From Siphonodentalium dalli (taxonomy: Eukaryota > Mollusca > Scaphopoda > Gadilida > Siphonodentaliidae), in assembly GCA_032622095.1 (NCBI GenBank), contig CP136061.1, positions 89,954,983-90,018,982 of the forward strand: a stretch of 64,000 nucleotides of DNA, in the 5' to 3' direction. This document shows, in pieces, positions 26,101 through 32,130 of this stretch; positions within the stretch are counted from its first letter, which is position 1, and each line of letters starts with the position of its first letter. The notes under the pieces are model-generated. The model searched no databases. It was not told the DNA's origin and worked only from the letters and a program-made list of their open reading frames with translations. The position numbers and the translations under genes are program-made.

Positions 26101-26358
26101 TTACTGCAGTTCTGTCCATTTATTCAGTTCATTATCATGATTCTCTCCTATTTCTTTACAGATTACGTCATATTCTTCACAAATAATCTGAACAACTTGA
26201 CGAGTTGGGTGACGGAGAACGTTCAGGGAGAAAAGCTGAGTGCTGTCGTCGAGAATCTCACACTAAATATGACGTACTATTTCAAGGTTCAAGCTAAAAC
26301 GACTGGCGGTCCCGGAGCATTGTCACAGATAGTTTCATATAGCACGCCTGTTTCTTAG
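2050..26358 (+). CDS. Secreted multi-PTN/MK protein flanked by FN3 domains (whole gene, exons joined)
   Basis: Ten exons can be joined: 2050-2110, 6906-7203, 7613-7747, 11040-11174, 16411-16584, 19432-19473, 19951-20085, 21568-21828, 23599-23694 and 26162-26358. Order of parts: signal peptide, FN3, five PTN/MK-type modules (each Cys-x-Tyr/Phe...Trp-Ser-x-Cys...Cys...Cys), a Lys/Asn-rich tail, FN3, stop. All internal junctions are phase 1, so modules can be added or skipped without breaking frame. Expected length is about 510 residues if the frameshift in exon 2 is ignored. Known family: midkine and pleiotrophin are secreted heparin-binding growth factors; vertebrate forms have two modules and insect Miple proteins also few. 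The likely place of action is the extracellular matrix or cell surface. The FN3 plus five-module layout is unfamiliar to me. Exons were found by eye, so further small exons may be missing. The frameshift leaves open that this copy is damaged. Confidence 0.8.
2410..3182 (+). repeat. 164-bp-unit array, truncated copy
   Basis: Four to five diverged units containing GACATGTAGATGGGAACGAG, GTCATTTTGGGGTCATTCGG and ATGGCC...GCCATCTTGGATTT. The element ends (AGCTCAACTT) are missing on both sides. Confidence 0.75.
3309..3430 (+). repeat. 27-bp minisatellite
   Basis: About 4.5 units of ATTATTATAAACAGATTACATGCAGTG-like sequence. Confidence 0.8.
3479..3870. mobile_element. TTAA-flanked MITE, CCCTTTACCC family
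   Basis: TTAA at 3475-3478 and 3871-3874; TIR CCCTTTACCCAACA. It holds two palindromes of about 68 bp (3507-3573 and 3653-3722) around an AT-rich spacer. Confidence 0.85.
3959..4109. mobile_element. hAT-like palindromic MITE, CAAGCCTTG family
   Basis: The 151-bp element is almost a perfect palindrome: CAAGCCTTGAAATAGGGTGT at the left, inverse at the right. It is bounded by an exact 8-bp target duplication TCGACAAT (3951-3958 and 4110-4117). An 8-bp duplication points to the hAT superfamily. Confidence 0.85.
4179..4565. mobile_element. TTAA-flanked MITE, CCCTTTACCC family
   Basis: TTAA at 4175-4178 and 4566-4569. Nearly the same sequence as the copy at 3479 and in the same orientation, with a deletion in the loop of the second palindrome. 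A 31-bp direct repeat (TTGGGATAGTGTATGG...) lies on both sides, outside the TTAA. Confidence 0.85.
4734..4856. mobile_element. Diverged CAAGCCTTG-family MITE
   Basis: Starts AAGCCTTGAAATAGTGTGTC and includes the inverted pair around CTATCACTAAATTTACCCTC, but with more mismatches than the copy at 3959. The right end grades into further family sequence. Confidence 0.6.
4992..5142. mobile_element. hAT-like palindromic MITE, CAAGCCTTG family
   Basis: 151 bp, closely similar to the copy at 3959. The 8-bp target duplication GAAGGGGA lies at 4984-4991 and 5143-5150. Confidence 0.85.
5151..5980. other. Intron DNA of the PTN/MK gene, little recognised
   Basis: AT-rich intron sequence. A short family fragment (AGAGGGTGAATTTGGTGATG) lies at about 5385-5410. 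Nothing else was recognised. Confidence 0.5.
5983..6378. mobile_element. CAAGCCT-family element, longer form
   Basis: Starts AAAGCCTGATTATAGCGTGT and ends ...ACTAAACTTAGGCTTG. It carries the GAGGTCCCCAGAGGGTGAAT palindromic blocks at both ends and a non-palindromic middle (GATATAGAAACTGAAAG...). Confidence 0.7.
6436..6870. mobile_element. CAAGCCT-family element, longer form
   Basis: Left CAAGCCTGATTATATTGTG, right ...ACTAAACTCAGGCTTG. The two palindromic blocks are separated by a middle with AGAGAAACTAAACTAA repeated twice. It ends 35 bp before the FN3 exon at 6906. Confidence 0.7.
6906..7203 (+). CDS. Exon 2: FN3 domain with a 1-base frameshift
   Basis: The acceptor TTACAG ends at 6905 and the donor GTCAGT begins at 7204. 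The exon starts PSEPRNVKVKAI and reaches WQPPITTGA, the conserved Trp-x-Pro-Pro core of FN3. It then meets TAG-TGA at about 6993-6998 in that frame. One base over, the domain resumes at once as SDVIRGYLVIY and continues through LDPDTKYSIKVLGYTRRGDGE to the donor. Both outer junctions are phase 1, so an intact exon should be a multiple of three; it is 298 bp (3n+1). This fits a single inserted base near 6990. It may be real gene damage, a polymorphism or an assembly error. The frameshift is directly visible. Confidence 0.75.
7240..7345 (+). mobile_element. Partial CAAGCCT-family element
   Basis: CAAGTCTGGATATAGTGTGT followed by GCAGAATGAGGTCCCC and a decayed right arm. Confidence 0.5.
7613..7747 (+). 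CDS. Exon 3: PTN/MK module 1
   Basis: Acceptor CATCAG ends at 7612 and donor GTATGT begins at 7748; the exon is 135 bp, phase 1-1. It encodes ACRYRKGVWSPC, then a basic strand (QKTRQLTLFRG), NNC and a final KNC. The four Cys and the Trp-Ser-x-Cys motif match the C-terminal heparin-binding hairpin of midkine and pleiotrophin. Asn-x-Thr near the third Cys is a possible N-glycosylation site. Confidence 0.8.
8026..8945 (-). mobile_element. Deleted Mutator-like (MULE) transposon remnant
   Basis: Imperfect terminal inverted repeats of about 38-40 bp at 8027-8066 and 8902-8939, both built from GGTACGAAATGACC-type motifs. The right side carries several further copies of GGTACGAAATGACC in tandem (8858-8960). 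The interior holds the transposase fragment. No clear target duplication was found. Confidence 0.5.
8232..8675 (-). pseudogene. C-terminal fragment of a MULE-type transposase-like protein
   Basis: A 147-codon frame with ETQWLD, ESWCVYGRSIRTNNDTEGWH and RRIQYKN. The Arg-Thr-Asn-Asn-x-x-Glu-Gly-Trp-His motif is typical of the region after the MULE transposase domain in FLYWCH/MULE-related animal proteins. The catalytic DDE part is missing. It is flanked by inverted repeats (about 8027-8066 and 8902-8939), so it is a decayed or deleted transposon within an intron of the PTN/MK gene. Confidence 0.55.
9187..9658. mobile_element. CAAGCCT-family element, longer form
   Basis: CAAGCCTGATTAGAGTGTGC at the left and ...CACTAGACTCAGGCTTG at the right, with palindromic blocks at both ends (9230-9315 and 9536-9636). 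Confidence 0.7.
9825..10434. mobile_element. CAGTAATGCCC-family MITE, split by a TTAA MITE
   Basis: The left end is CAGTAATGCTCTAAATAATT. After 27 bp its native CCTTAACC is interrupted by the TTAA MITE at 9855-10247, and the rest (CCACAGCAGAATTATGGG...) resumes at 10252. The right end is ...GAGCATTACTG. Unsplit copies elsewhere show the empty site. Confidence 0.85.
9855..10247. mobile_element. TTAA MITE (CCCTTTACCC family) nested in another MITE
   Basis: TTAA at 9851-9854 and 10248-10251. TIR CCCTTTACCCAACA, two 68-bp palindromes. Opposite orientation to the copies at 3479 and 4179. Confidence 0.9.
10727..10899. mobile_element. TA-flanked MITE, CAGTAATGCCC family
   Basis: Exact ends CAGTAATGCCCTAAGTAATC and ...GGGGCATTACTG, with TA on both sides. 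Confidence 0.8.
11040..11174 (+). CDS. Exon 4: PTN/MK module 2
   Basis: Acceptor TTCAAG ends at 11039 and donor GTGAGC begins at 11175; the exon is again exactly 135 bp, phase 1-1. It encodes MRCKYEKGTWSDC, RSRTLTRKAN, GSC and KVC, giving four Cys, the Trp-Ser-x-Cys core and a basic strand. Equal length and phase with exons 3 and 7 argue for descent by exon duplication. Confidence 0.8.
11175..11811. other. Intron DNA, nothing recognised
   Basis: Intron between PTN/MK modules 2 and 3. AT-rich with no repeat family recognised in this part. Confidence 0.5.
11816..12281. mobile_element. TTAA-flanked MITE, CCCTTTCAGTGCC subfamily
   Basis: TTAA at 11812-11815 and 12282-12285. Same family as the copy at 730, with one palindrome at 12171-12236. 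Confidence 0.75.
12635..15211. mobile_element. TA-flanked element with CACCCGTCAGTAAGCCC inverted repeats
   Basis: Left end CCGTATGCACCCGTCAGTAA, right end the inverse (CTGTATACACCCGTCAGTAA on the - strand), TA on each side. Most of its length is the nested 164-bp array at 12893-15016. Its own interior is short and non-coding. Confidence 0.7.
12893..15016 (+). repeat. 164-bp-unit array with AGCTCAACTT ends
   Basis: Starts TAGCTCAACTTTACTTTG, a hairpin with the following GTAAAGTTTGAGCT, and ends ...AAGTTGAGCTACAGTGTCAT with the hairpin AGTGTCATTGACACT. Inside are about a dozen units with GACATGTAGATGGGAACGAG. Two linker types alternate (TTTCAAAATTCAATCCATTA and TTTACTCTTTGTATGACTAA). Confidence 0.8.
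15330..15474. mobile_element. TA-flanked MITE, CAGTAATGCCC family
   Basis: CAGTAATTCTCTAAGTAATC at the left and ...GAGCATAACTG at the right, TA on both sides. Confidence 0.75.
15475..15860. other. Intron DNA, nothing recognised
   Basis: AT-rich intron sequence without a recognised repeat or exon. Confidence 0.5.
15865..16233. mobile_element. TTAA MITE, CCCTTTACCC family, left end shortened
   Basis: TTAA at 15861-15864 and 16234-16237. After CCCTTTAC it jumps to AAATATGGATATCATTGG, skipping the approximately 60 bp of other copies. Two palindromes are present. Confidence 0.8.
16411..16584 (+). CDS. Exon 5: PTN/MK module 3, Trp-less, with Lys-rich extension
   Basis: Acceptor TTTTCAG ends at 16410 and donor GTGGGT begins at 16585; 174 bp, phase 1-1. 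It encodes NGCKYRKISKGAC, a basic strand, KKC, EKKC and then a Lys-rich stretch (KSKKNKPSKLAKQ). The four Cys are kept, but the usual core Trp is replaced (SKGAC instead of WSxC), so this module may bind differently. Its 3' end plus the following intron bases resemble those of the mini-exon at 19432. Confidence 0.75.
16600..18945 (+). mobile_element. Element with approximately 170-bp tandem units, split by a nested array
   Basis: Starts with the hairpin CCCGAAAACAAAATTCGGG and has units with TTTCCGGATGATAACTTTAG, CCAAATTTGG and CATTTTTGCTAGAGTTATGG. One unit lies at 16677-16814 and about four at 18307-18940. The array 16815-18306 interrupts it inside GGCCCTTTTT. Confidence 0.65.
16815..18306 (+). 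repeat. 164-bp-unit array with AGCTCAACTT ends, nested
   Basis: Starts TAGCTCAACTTACTTTTG and ends CTAAGTTGAGCTACAGTGTC plus the hairpin AGTGTCATTGACACT. About eight units. The host element resumes at ACTTAGAATC. Confidence 0.8.
18946..19430. other. Intron DNA, nothing recognised
   Basis: AT-rich intron with one short frame (19059-19277) that has no recognised domain. Confidence 0.45.
19432..19473 (+). CDS. Exon 6: 14-codon Pro-rich linker exon
   Basis: A TTTTTTTCAG acceptor ends at 19431 and GTCAGT follows 19473; 42 bp, phase 1-1. It encodes EKLMPPMKPPLSEQ. The last bases and the intron start (GTCAGTTCCCGGAACTGC) closely match exon 5 and its intron start (GTGGGTTCCCAGAACTGC). It is probably the remnant end of a duplicated module-3 exon. 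Usage is unproven, but frame and splice sites are good. Confidence 0.5.
19509..19614 (+). mobile_element. Left half of a CAGTAATGCCC-family MITE
   Basis: CAGTAATGCCCTAAATAATC through CATCGGAAAGCTCTCAC, then the sequence changes. The right arm is missing. Confidence 0.7.
19615..19874 (-). mobile_element. tRNA-derived SINE
   Basis: On the - strand the head at 19874-19801 has a tRNA-like A box (TAGCTCAGTTGGT) and B box (GGGTTCGAAAC) at near-normal spacing. It is followed by a non-tRNA body down to about 19620. The acceptor stem does not close well, so this is a SINE rather than a tRNA gene. Confidence 0.6.
19951..20085 (+). CDS. Exon 7: PTN/MK module 4
   Basis: Acceptor TGTTTTAG ends at 19950 and donor GTAACT begins at 20086; exactly 135 bp, phase 1-1. 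It encodes ECNYVGGEWSEC, DTMQQSLILETGD, KKC and HKKCKK. The four Cys and the Trp-Ser-x-Cys core are present. The first strand is less basic than in other modules. The 3' end of this exon and its donor are repeated downstream. Confidence 0.8.
20055..20640 (+). repeat. Tandem copies of the exon 7 end and its splice donor
   Basis: The unit GGTCATACACAAAAAATGCA / AGAAAG / GTAACTAAATTACA recurs at about 20472, 20533 and, decayed, 20597 after the real donor at 20085. The decoys at 20502 (GTGACT) and 20563 (GTAACA) keep an AG|GT junction; the last has ATATAA instead. A MITE (20123-20466) separates the first unit from the rest. Confidence 0.75.
20123..20466. mobile_element. TA-flanked MITE with ATTACGCTTAAGCGTAAT palindromes
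   Basis: Ends TGGGAGGCCAAATTCACATT and the inverse ...AATTTGGCCTCCCA, TA on each side. The interior has about nine CTTAAG-centred palindromes. A decayed relative lies at 31075-31215 and again at 39690-39828. Confidence 0.75.
20790..20944. mobile_element. TA-flanked MITE, CAGTAATGCCC family
   Basis: Near-perfect palindrome with exact ends CAGTAATGCCCTAAATAATC and inverse, TA on both sides. Probably a young copy. Confidence 0.85.
21270..21522. mobile_element. TTAA-type MITE, CCCTTTCATGATGGG subfamily
   Basis: TTAA before 21270 and TTAG after 21522 (one base changed). It has two related palindromes with TCTCTTATATATGCAAG and a different loop (CCCATAGGGAGCC). It ends 45 bp before the module-5 exon. 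Confidence 0.7.
21568..21828 (+). CDS. Exon 8: PTN/MK module 5 with long Lys/Asn tail
   Basis: Acceptor ATTTCAG ends at 21567 and donor GTACGG begins at 21829; 261 bp, phase 1-1. It encodes ACKFRKGNWSAC, four Cys ending in KHC, and then about 45 residues made almost only of Lys, Asn, Arg and Gln. A basic tail after the C-terminal hairpin is what midkine and pleiotrophin have, only longer here. It is likely a strong heparin- or proteoglycan-binding segment. A minisatellite begins right at the donor. Confidence 0.8.
21829..22180 (+). repeat. Minisatellite beginning at the exon 8 donor
   Basis: Units of TGGTCTGGGTCACAGGGGCT / TCTCATTACAGTCACATAG, about 39-40 bp, with two shorter 22-bp units first. 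The array begins with the donor itself (GTACGGTGGTCTGGGTC). Confidence 0.8.
22184..22263 (-). mobile_element. Partial CAAGCCTTG-family MITE
   Basis: Right arm only: AGCATCACTGAATTCACCCT ... AGACACCCTATTTTAAGGCTTG. Confidence 0.6.
22367..22621. mobile_element. TTAA MITE, CCCTTCCAAGACTG subfamily
   Basis: TTAA at 22363-22366 and 22622-22625. It holds two diverged forms of the shared palindrome and ...GCTCCCGTCATGCAAGGG at the right. Confidence 0.7.
22626..23125. other. Intron DNA, nothing certain
   Basis: AT-rich. It contains two copies of a TTAATGGAGA(A/T)AAC-like motif near 22828 and 22869. No domain recognised. Confidence 0.4.
23085..23548. mobile_element. TTAA-type MITE, mosaic copy
   Basis: Contains palindromes at 23149-23219 and 23436-23506 and a middle (ACCCATACAGAGCTCCAGAC) shared with 53685-53830. 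The right end is ...CATGGAATGG before TTAA at 23549-23552. The left part (ACCCGCCATATCAAATCC) matches 53940-53960 in reverse. Confidence 0.6.
23599..23694 (+). CDS. Exon 9: first half of C-terminal FN3 domain (copy 1)
   Basis: Acceptor ATTGCAG ends at 23598 and donor GTATGC begins at 23695; 96 bp, phase 1-1. It encodes APRDVTIIPSEDD, RLVQVNWQPP and RSLGQIT, the A to C strands of an FN3 fold with the Trp-x-Pro-Pro motif. The intron falls just before the Tyr-Val-Ile strand. An identical exon lies at 32183. Confidence 0.8.
23832..24213. mobile_element. CCCTTTACCC-family MITE flanked by CTAA (copy 1)
   Basis: Same TIR and palindromes as the TTAA copies, but CTAA lies on both sides (23828-23831 and 24214-24217). 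The duplicate at 32415 has the same flanks. Confidence 0.85.
24218..25380. other. Intron 9 DNA, nothing certain
   Basis: AT-rich intron. Frames at 24521-24802 and 24989-25216 recur in the second repeat but show no domain. Confidence 0.45.
25391..25846. mobile_element. CAAGCCT-family element, longer form (copy 1)
   Basis: CAAGCCTGAGTTTAGTATGC at the left, ...ACTAAGCTCAGGCTTG at the right, palindromic blocks at both ends. Imperfect 8-bp flanks GTCAACAG / GGCGACAG. Confidence 0.75.
25865..26106. mobile_element. CAGTAATGCCC-family MITE (copy 1)
   Basis: CAGTAATGCTCTAATTAATC at the left and ...GAGCATTACTG at the right. An internal 32-bp segment (ATATGGCTTGTTGCCATTCA...) is doubled. It ends 55 bp before exon 10. 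Confidence 0.8.
26162..26358 (+). CDS. Exon 10: second half of C-terminal FN3 and stop (copy 1)
   Basis: Acceptor TTTACAG ends at 26161. Phase 1 joins to exon 9 to give Asp-Tyr-Val-Ile-Phe-Phe. The exon continues through LSAVVENLTLNMTYYFKVQA (the Tyr-x-Phe-x-Val-x-Ala end strands of FN3) to STPVS and a TAG stop at 26356-26358. Two Asn-x-Ser/Thr sites (NLT, NMT) fit a secreted protein. The following AT-rich DNA is presumably 3' UTR. A copy with the same protein sequence lies at 34751. Confidence 0.8.
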
Positions 26359-26979
26359 TTCTAAAAATACCAGTATGGTGCAATACAGCAAATAAGGGTC
26401 CACTTCACATAAATCTGAGAGAAATATAATGTGTGGCAAAAGTTATAAAACGTGATAAATCTTGAATCTCTATCGATAAAAACCATGATCTTTGTTGTGA
26501 CAGATAAAATTCATATAATTGTATAAGTTTTTGATAGAATTTTGTTCTTTCTATTTATGAAAGGCATTTTTATATAGTATGCCAGGCTCTTATGTTCCTT
26601 TAATTTGGCCTTGACATTGGTGGAACACTGACTCTCATTGGGCTTAACATTGTGTGAGAGAATATTTTGTTTCTAGTATTTGACATTTTAAGACAGCAAT
26701 TTCTTTGCATATGGGGGCACAATAGCTGCTTCAAGAAACCTTCAAAAAATAAAATCTCAAATAAGATATTTCTGAAGTTTCACATTGATATTCATATACA
26801 TGATGAAGGTATGTCTGTATCTGCTCTGATTATTATAAGGGCATAATTCCATATTTTGGGCTCACCCTTGTTCTGCTTGAATTTGAAGGAATTTAAATGC
26901 CTGCATGTGAACTGCACATCATCACCTCATCAGTGTAAACAGTTGCAAGTGATTATTATTATGTGGTTTTGCTGATTTA
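26359..26979 (+). other. Probable 3' UTR of the PTN/MK gene
   Basis: Follows the stop. AT-rich, with AATAAA-like signals (for example AAAATAAAATC near 26745). The real poly(A) site cannot be chosen from sequence alone. Confidence 0.4.
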
Positions 26980-27193
26980 CAGTAAAGCCCTAAATAATGG
27001 ACTCCTTAACCACAGCAGAATTATGGGTAACTTTTCAGGGATTTAGTCGGAAATATGGCTTGTTGCCATTCATCAGAAAGCTCTCATCAAGAGCTTTCCG
27101 ATGAATGGCAACAAGCCATATTTCCAACTAAATCCTGAAAAGTTACCCATAATTCTGCTGCAGTTAAGGAGTTGATTATTTAGGGCATTACTT
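26980..27193. mobile_element. CAGTAATGCCC-family MITE (copy 1)
   Basis: CAGTAAAGCCCTAAATAATG at the left, ...GGGCATTACTT at the right, long paired arms. Confidence 0.75.
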
Positions 27194-27624
27194 TAGCTTG
27201 TTTCGTCCTGCAAAAGCCAGATTTGGTCACTAAGGACGTACCATATCCAGATACAGTCATCGATAATGACAGAAACAAAACAGCAGCAAGAAGTCACAAG
27301 ATGTCTCTCAGAGAATTGATTCATGCATTTCTGAATCGGCAACATACAACTTCATTGCACCTTATATCTCTCTCAGATTCTCAAGTCATCTCAAATCAAG
27401 TTTCCTTTAAATTAACCCTTAGGCGATTGAGTATGTCATATATTAACTCATGGGTGAATATATTTTTGAAAATAAACCAGGTAATACTTATTATCTAAAC
27501 ATTTCCGACCAATAAATATGAATTCTTCTGCAATTGTATTATCATTTCATCCTTAACATCCCTCCAAATGAACAATAGACCATTCCAATGTTTACTTTTA
27601 TAACCGAGTGGGAGAAAGGGTTAA

Positions 27625-28001
27625 CCCTTTACCCAACAAACCGGTCAAAAACGCCCAAATAAAGCTGCAACAGCCTAAAATATCTTCTGTCTGTCTCAAT
27701 AAAACCATACAAATATGGATATCATTGGAACCGGCTCATTGACCACATTGTGATGGTTACAGTTATGCCCTGTGCCAATGCATTCTCTTATATATGCGAC
27801 CATAGGTCACCTCGCATATATAAGAGAATGCATTGGCCTAAAAAAAATCTTTTTTTAACATTTTTTCTTACATTCTTTAACAATTTTATAATTTTTAATG
27901 TGTTAAGCCAATGCATTCTCTTATATATGCGAGGCGACCTATGGTCGACTCGCATATATAAGAGAATGCATTGGCACAGGGCCCTTCTGTTGGGTAAAGG
28001 G
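27625..28001. mobile_element. TTAA MITE, CCCTTTACCC family (copy 1)
   Basis: TTAA at 27621-27624 and 28002-28005. The first palindrome lacks a few loop bases compared with the copy at 36221. Confidence 0.85.
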
Positions 28002-28005
28002 TTAA

Positions 28006-31000
28006 ATCAAAGGAAACTTGGACAATCTCATATCATGAAACATTAGATATCAGTTTTCATATATCTTGTTGAAATATAGAAAATCTTATTTTACATTTAG
28101 GCCATAAATAGATAATGTCAGCAGTCAACACACTTTTCAACTTATTGGCACTGTGGAAAACCTGATCTCGAAAATAACGAAAATAAATATATTTAAATTT
28201 GAGAAAATATGCCTTTCTTATAAAAATGTTTTCCGATCAACATTCAATGAAACAAAGAGTCAAATTAATTATGTAATTATAATGAACTTCCAGACACTGA
28301 TTTTACTTCATTCATCAGTAAGATTTTGTTTTGTCTCTACAGTTTTGTGGTGTCATGTTTTTGTCATCGTAAACTGTTGTCTAATAAAAACTCATGAGTT
28401 TGTTGTATTGCTGCATCGTCATTGTTTATAAATAACTATTCTTCATTTTTTGTCTTTCATTCTATGTCTCATGAACAAATACGACATTAAATCCTTAAAA
28501 ACAAAATATTCAGGATATAACCCAACTCTGTTGAGTTGGTTATTCCGTGATTTGATTATGATAACACTATGAGAATGAGCCAGCTTGCTGCTGGCGAGTT
28601 TATAACCTGTTATTATGCTCGAATTCCTGAATTTCCAAGGGTACTTTTACCCCCAGTGTAATTCAATCCACCAAAATATAACAAATAAACCGCATGAAAA
28701 GTACTTTTTATATTTATTTACCTTTTGACCTTGTAAGGCAATGCTTTCTCTTATATATGCAATGCTCCCTGTGGGAGACTCACATATATAAGAGCATGTA
28801 CTGGCACATGATCTTAAATGCTGTGCCAGTGCAGTTCCCATCATGAGAGGGTTAATTTAATTGCTACATCATTTTGGTCTATTTAGTCTTTGAAAACTCG
28901 GTAATTTGGTGTTATTGTATTGATACAGCTCCCCCAGTGTCACAGTATATCTTGCATCTAAGGGTTACAATTGTAAATTATTTCTCATTGTAAATGATGC
29001 ATTGTACTGTTTGTTACATATACACGCTTGTTTGTTTATATATAAATTCTCATCTTAGTTTTGAGCATAGTTTCGTACATTTTTCATCATTGATTCCATA
29101 ATATTGCATTTTATTATGACATGTCTTGAACAATGAAGACTTTTATGTTTATACATGAAGACGTTTTTGCTTTTATGTATATAAATTCTGAAAGTTTTTT
29201 CTGAAGATTTCCCACCTTAAAATAATCTTGCCATCTTGATTTTTTTTCTTTTGAAGTTTTGACTTGTTGCGATGTGTTTGTTTTTATTATTATATTGAAT
29301 TATAGATAACATTTTAATTTGACCCGTCAATGTAAAGTTTTAAGATATGACTTGCCACATAACGGCAAAAACCCTAAAACTAACCCCATTCAAAAGGATA
29401 TTATCATGCACAATCTTGGAACATCATGTGCTATTTCAAATGTAAAGACACCATGGTTGTGACACAGTAAATTTTTGAGTTCTATTATGAATGATGCCTG
29501 ACTTCTAATATGCTGATGTGGGTCTATAGGTTTTACAAAACGTATAGCACACAATGTTCACTTTTAAGTATGTAATAATTTTGGATGTCATAGCAGCGAA
29601 GAGGGTAATATTTGGGGCTTCCTAATTTTTTTTAAGTGAGCTTGATTTGAGGAATCTCTACATAGATTAAGTTGAATTGTCAAAAACAAAAACATTTCAT
29701 TGGCGAAGTTAAACAGATATTAGAATTCCACAGTGTAGTGACAATTATTCCTATTTGCATGAAAAATGCACTTATTTTAGAATTTTTCTGCCACTTCTTT
29801 TCCTCATATAACCAGCAAGGTTTGGGATGATTCTTATTCAATTTGATCTCTTAATTGTTTGCCAAAAACTGGTTTTTAATTAATTACTTTATTGTTGTAA
29901 CCTTGCTGGCTCAAGATTGTTCAAGTCATTTGTGTTACACATTTTTATCTAGATAACTGTTCCATCTATATTATTATCATGTCTACTGTGATTTTCATTT
30001 CGTAAATAAAAAATGCTTGAATATTCAACATGAATCTTGTCATGCTTCCATTTTATTCAAGCTTGAATATGTCAAGATGGTGGAAGAAGTCAAGGGTAGG
30101 CTAGAGGCTCTTTGTTGGGGGCTGTTTAACTGTTAAACTGTTTAAATTTACAACTAATTCATAATATCATATCTCAATATTTACAACTGGTTAGAAATTT
30201 CTAACCTGATAATAATCAATCCATTTTTCACATGCATTCTGCAGGTACCCCGTTCCAATGCATGGGACAATTATTGCCCTGGTGAACCTGAACATTCAGT
30301 AACAATCTACTGCTCCCCAGTGACAGGGAAGTACAGCCACAATGTGGCTTGCATACTGACAAAATATTTCACTGCTCATAATCTGTTACCCTTTTCAACA
30401 CATGGGTGGTGTAAAACAGACACAGTACGAGTGACCTTGCTCAAGGGTCACAACTTTGCGCGAAATATGAACAGCGTACAATCTGACAATTGCAAGTCAA
30501 TCAATTCGGCCAAGCCATTGCTGTGTGAAACTCACAGGACTCACCTCGCTGTGTTGACAGTGAAGGCAAGTCTGATGTGCTAACCAATGGACCACAGAGC
30601 TTCACATATACCCCAAATGGTTGGACAATTTCCAACCATTGATCATTTCAGTCTAAATATTTTACCTGTGAAAGTAGGAAGAAATTTTAATCTTGGTCTG
30701 AAAACGACATATTTTACACACGATATTTGTTGGGAATCCAAGCTATTGAAATTCTCAACTTAATTTCAGTCAGACTACCATGAAATTTCCTGTTCTATGA
30801 AACATCCTTGGTAGAGAGTGATATGGGGTGGTTTGGAAGGAGTGGAGCATATAATTATCATTTAATTAATAATTCCTCTTCAATACTCTATTAAATATTG
30901 GATTCAAATGTAATTCAATTGCTCTCCAGAACAATAAACTGTATTTAAATATTATAAGTTATTGTGATTGATTAACATGGTATGACATTGAAAGTTTGGA

Positions 31001-31074
31001 GTTTATGTTCAACCAAGTCACAGCTTGATTGTTCACAAGTGCAAATAATTATTCCTAAGTCTTGAGTTATGGGT
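28006..31074. other. Long AT-rich stretch without a recognised gene (copy 1)
   Basis: Mostly unclassified. It includes half a TTAA-type MITE at about 28725-28849 (palindrome with GCTCCCTGTGGGAGAC, TTAA at 28850). The frame 30320-30583 recurs at 38932-39195 without a known domain. Confidence 0.45.
30320..30605 (-). mobile_element. Possible tRNA-derived SINE (copy 1)
   Basis: On the - strand from 30605: GAAGCTCTGTGGTCCATTGG / TTAGCAC resembles a tRNA A-box region. The B box is weak. The body runs left to about 30240. The same sequence recurs at 38932-39217. Confidence 0.3.
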
Positions 31075-31220
31075 TTGGGAGGCCAAATTCACATTTATTA
31101 GCTAATTACACTAAAATTGGGCCTAACCCATATGGAATTGCGCTTAAGCCTAATAAAATATGCTTAATTAATTATGTTTAAGCCTAGCTAATTTGCTACT
31201 AAATGTGAATTTATGATCTA
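31075..31220. mobile_element. Decayed TGGGAGGCC MITE (copy 1)
   Basis: TTGGGAGGCCAAATTCACAT at the left and ACTAAATGTGAATTTATG at the right, with GCTTAAGCCTAAT-type inner motifs. Also at 39690-39828 in the second repeat. Confidence 0.55.
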
Positions 31221-31853
31221 ACATAGTATTAGTGTTGGCAGTGCCGTTACCTATGTGACATTGAAGTACCGGTACCAGTATTTTTATTTAACCCAATAAC
31301 TGAAATATAATATAGTCACACATTTTAAGGGGAGGGAAGCATGAACGTGAATTATGAATACTAATAAATGTGAATTTTGCTGAATTTGACTCGAAACTGA
31401 TTGATCAGCACAAATAATTTGCGACTGGTACGGTATAGTTAGAGTACGTTTTTTAATTCCAGGATCCAAATAAAAAAAAATTCGTGAAATCTTTTTGAGA
31501 TTTTTGGTGCTGTTTGCACCAAAATCGACCGAAAATGACACACCCCGTATTATAGCATTCGTTCTTCGTTAAATGGGTCGATGAACCACCAAATATCCAG
31601 GATCAGTTACGAGATAGAGCATTCTATCTATTCATACATCGAAAATAGGTGACCTATTCCATTACAATAGATCACAATTGTTACGCAATAGCCGAATACT
31701 TAAGTCGAAGCACAACACCACAAGGTACGAGTTTAAGTTGCATTATTCGACATGGGCCAATATTCAGGCAAGATATTGTGCTGCCATTCTTCATTCTTAA
31801 GTCATAATAATGTTCATGTTCAATTATAGTGTATACTATATATCAATATTTAA

Positions 31854-32130
31854 AGAAAGCCTGAACACTGAACTATCATAGGGCCCTCCCATGGCGGTGC
31901 CATTCCCAACCCCGCGACTCGCCAATCTTCTGATTGAGTTGAAAATAAACTGGCTAATTCAATCTGTACAGTGAATTATATTGGGACTGCGCATGCGTGA
32001 CTGATTCCGAGGCAAGCCACTGAAGAGTACAGACCGTGAATGACCGTAGGCGACCAAAAAGTTAACCCTTTTCTGCTATGGTTTACAAACGCAGGACATC
32101 TATCCATATAGTTCAGTGTTCAGGCTTTCT
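31854..32130. mobile_element. TTAA-flanked MITE, AGAAAGCCTGAACACTG family
   Basis: TTAA at 31850-31853 and 32131-32134; inverted ends AGAAAGCCTGAACACTGAAC and its complement, about 23 bp. It is present only at the junction between the two large repeats. Confidence 0.8.

Larger units (their letters stand above)
23581..31852 (+). repeat. Large tandem duplication, copy 1 (about 8.3-8.6 kb)
   Basis: Matches 32165-40466 throughout, with only scattered substitutions and small indels by eye. It includes FN3 exons 9 and 10, four MITEs, the 3' flank and all short frames. The left edge starts at ATCTCTGTTATATTGCAG in both; the right edge is TATATCAATATTTA in both. Confidence 0.9.
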
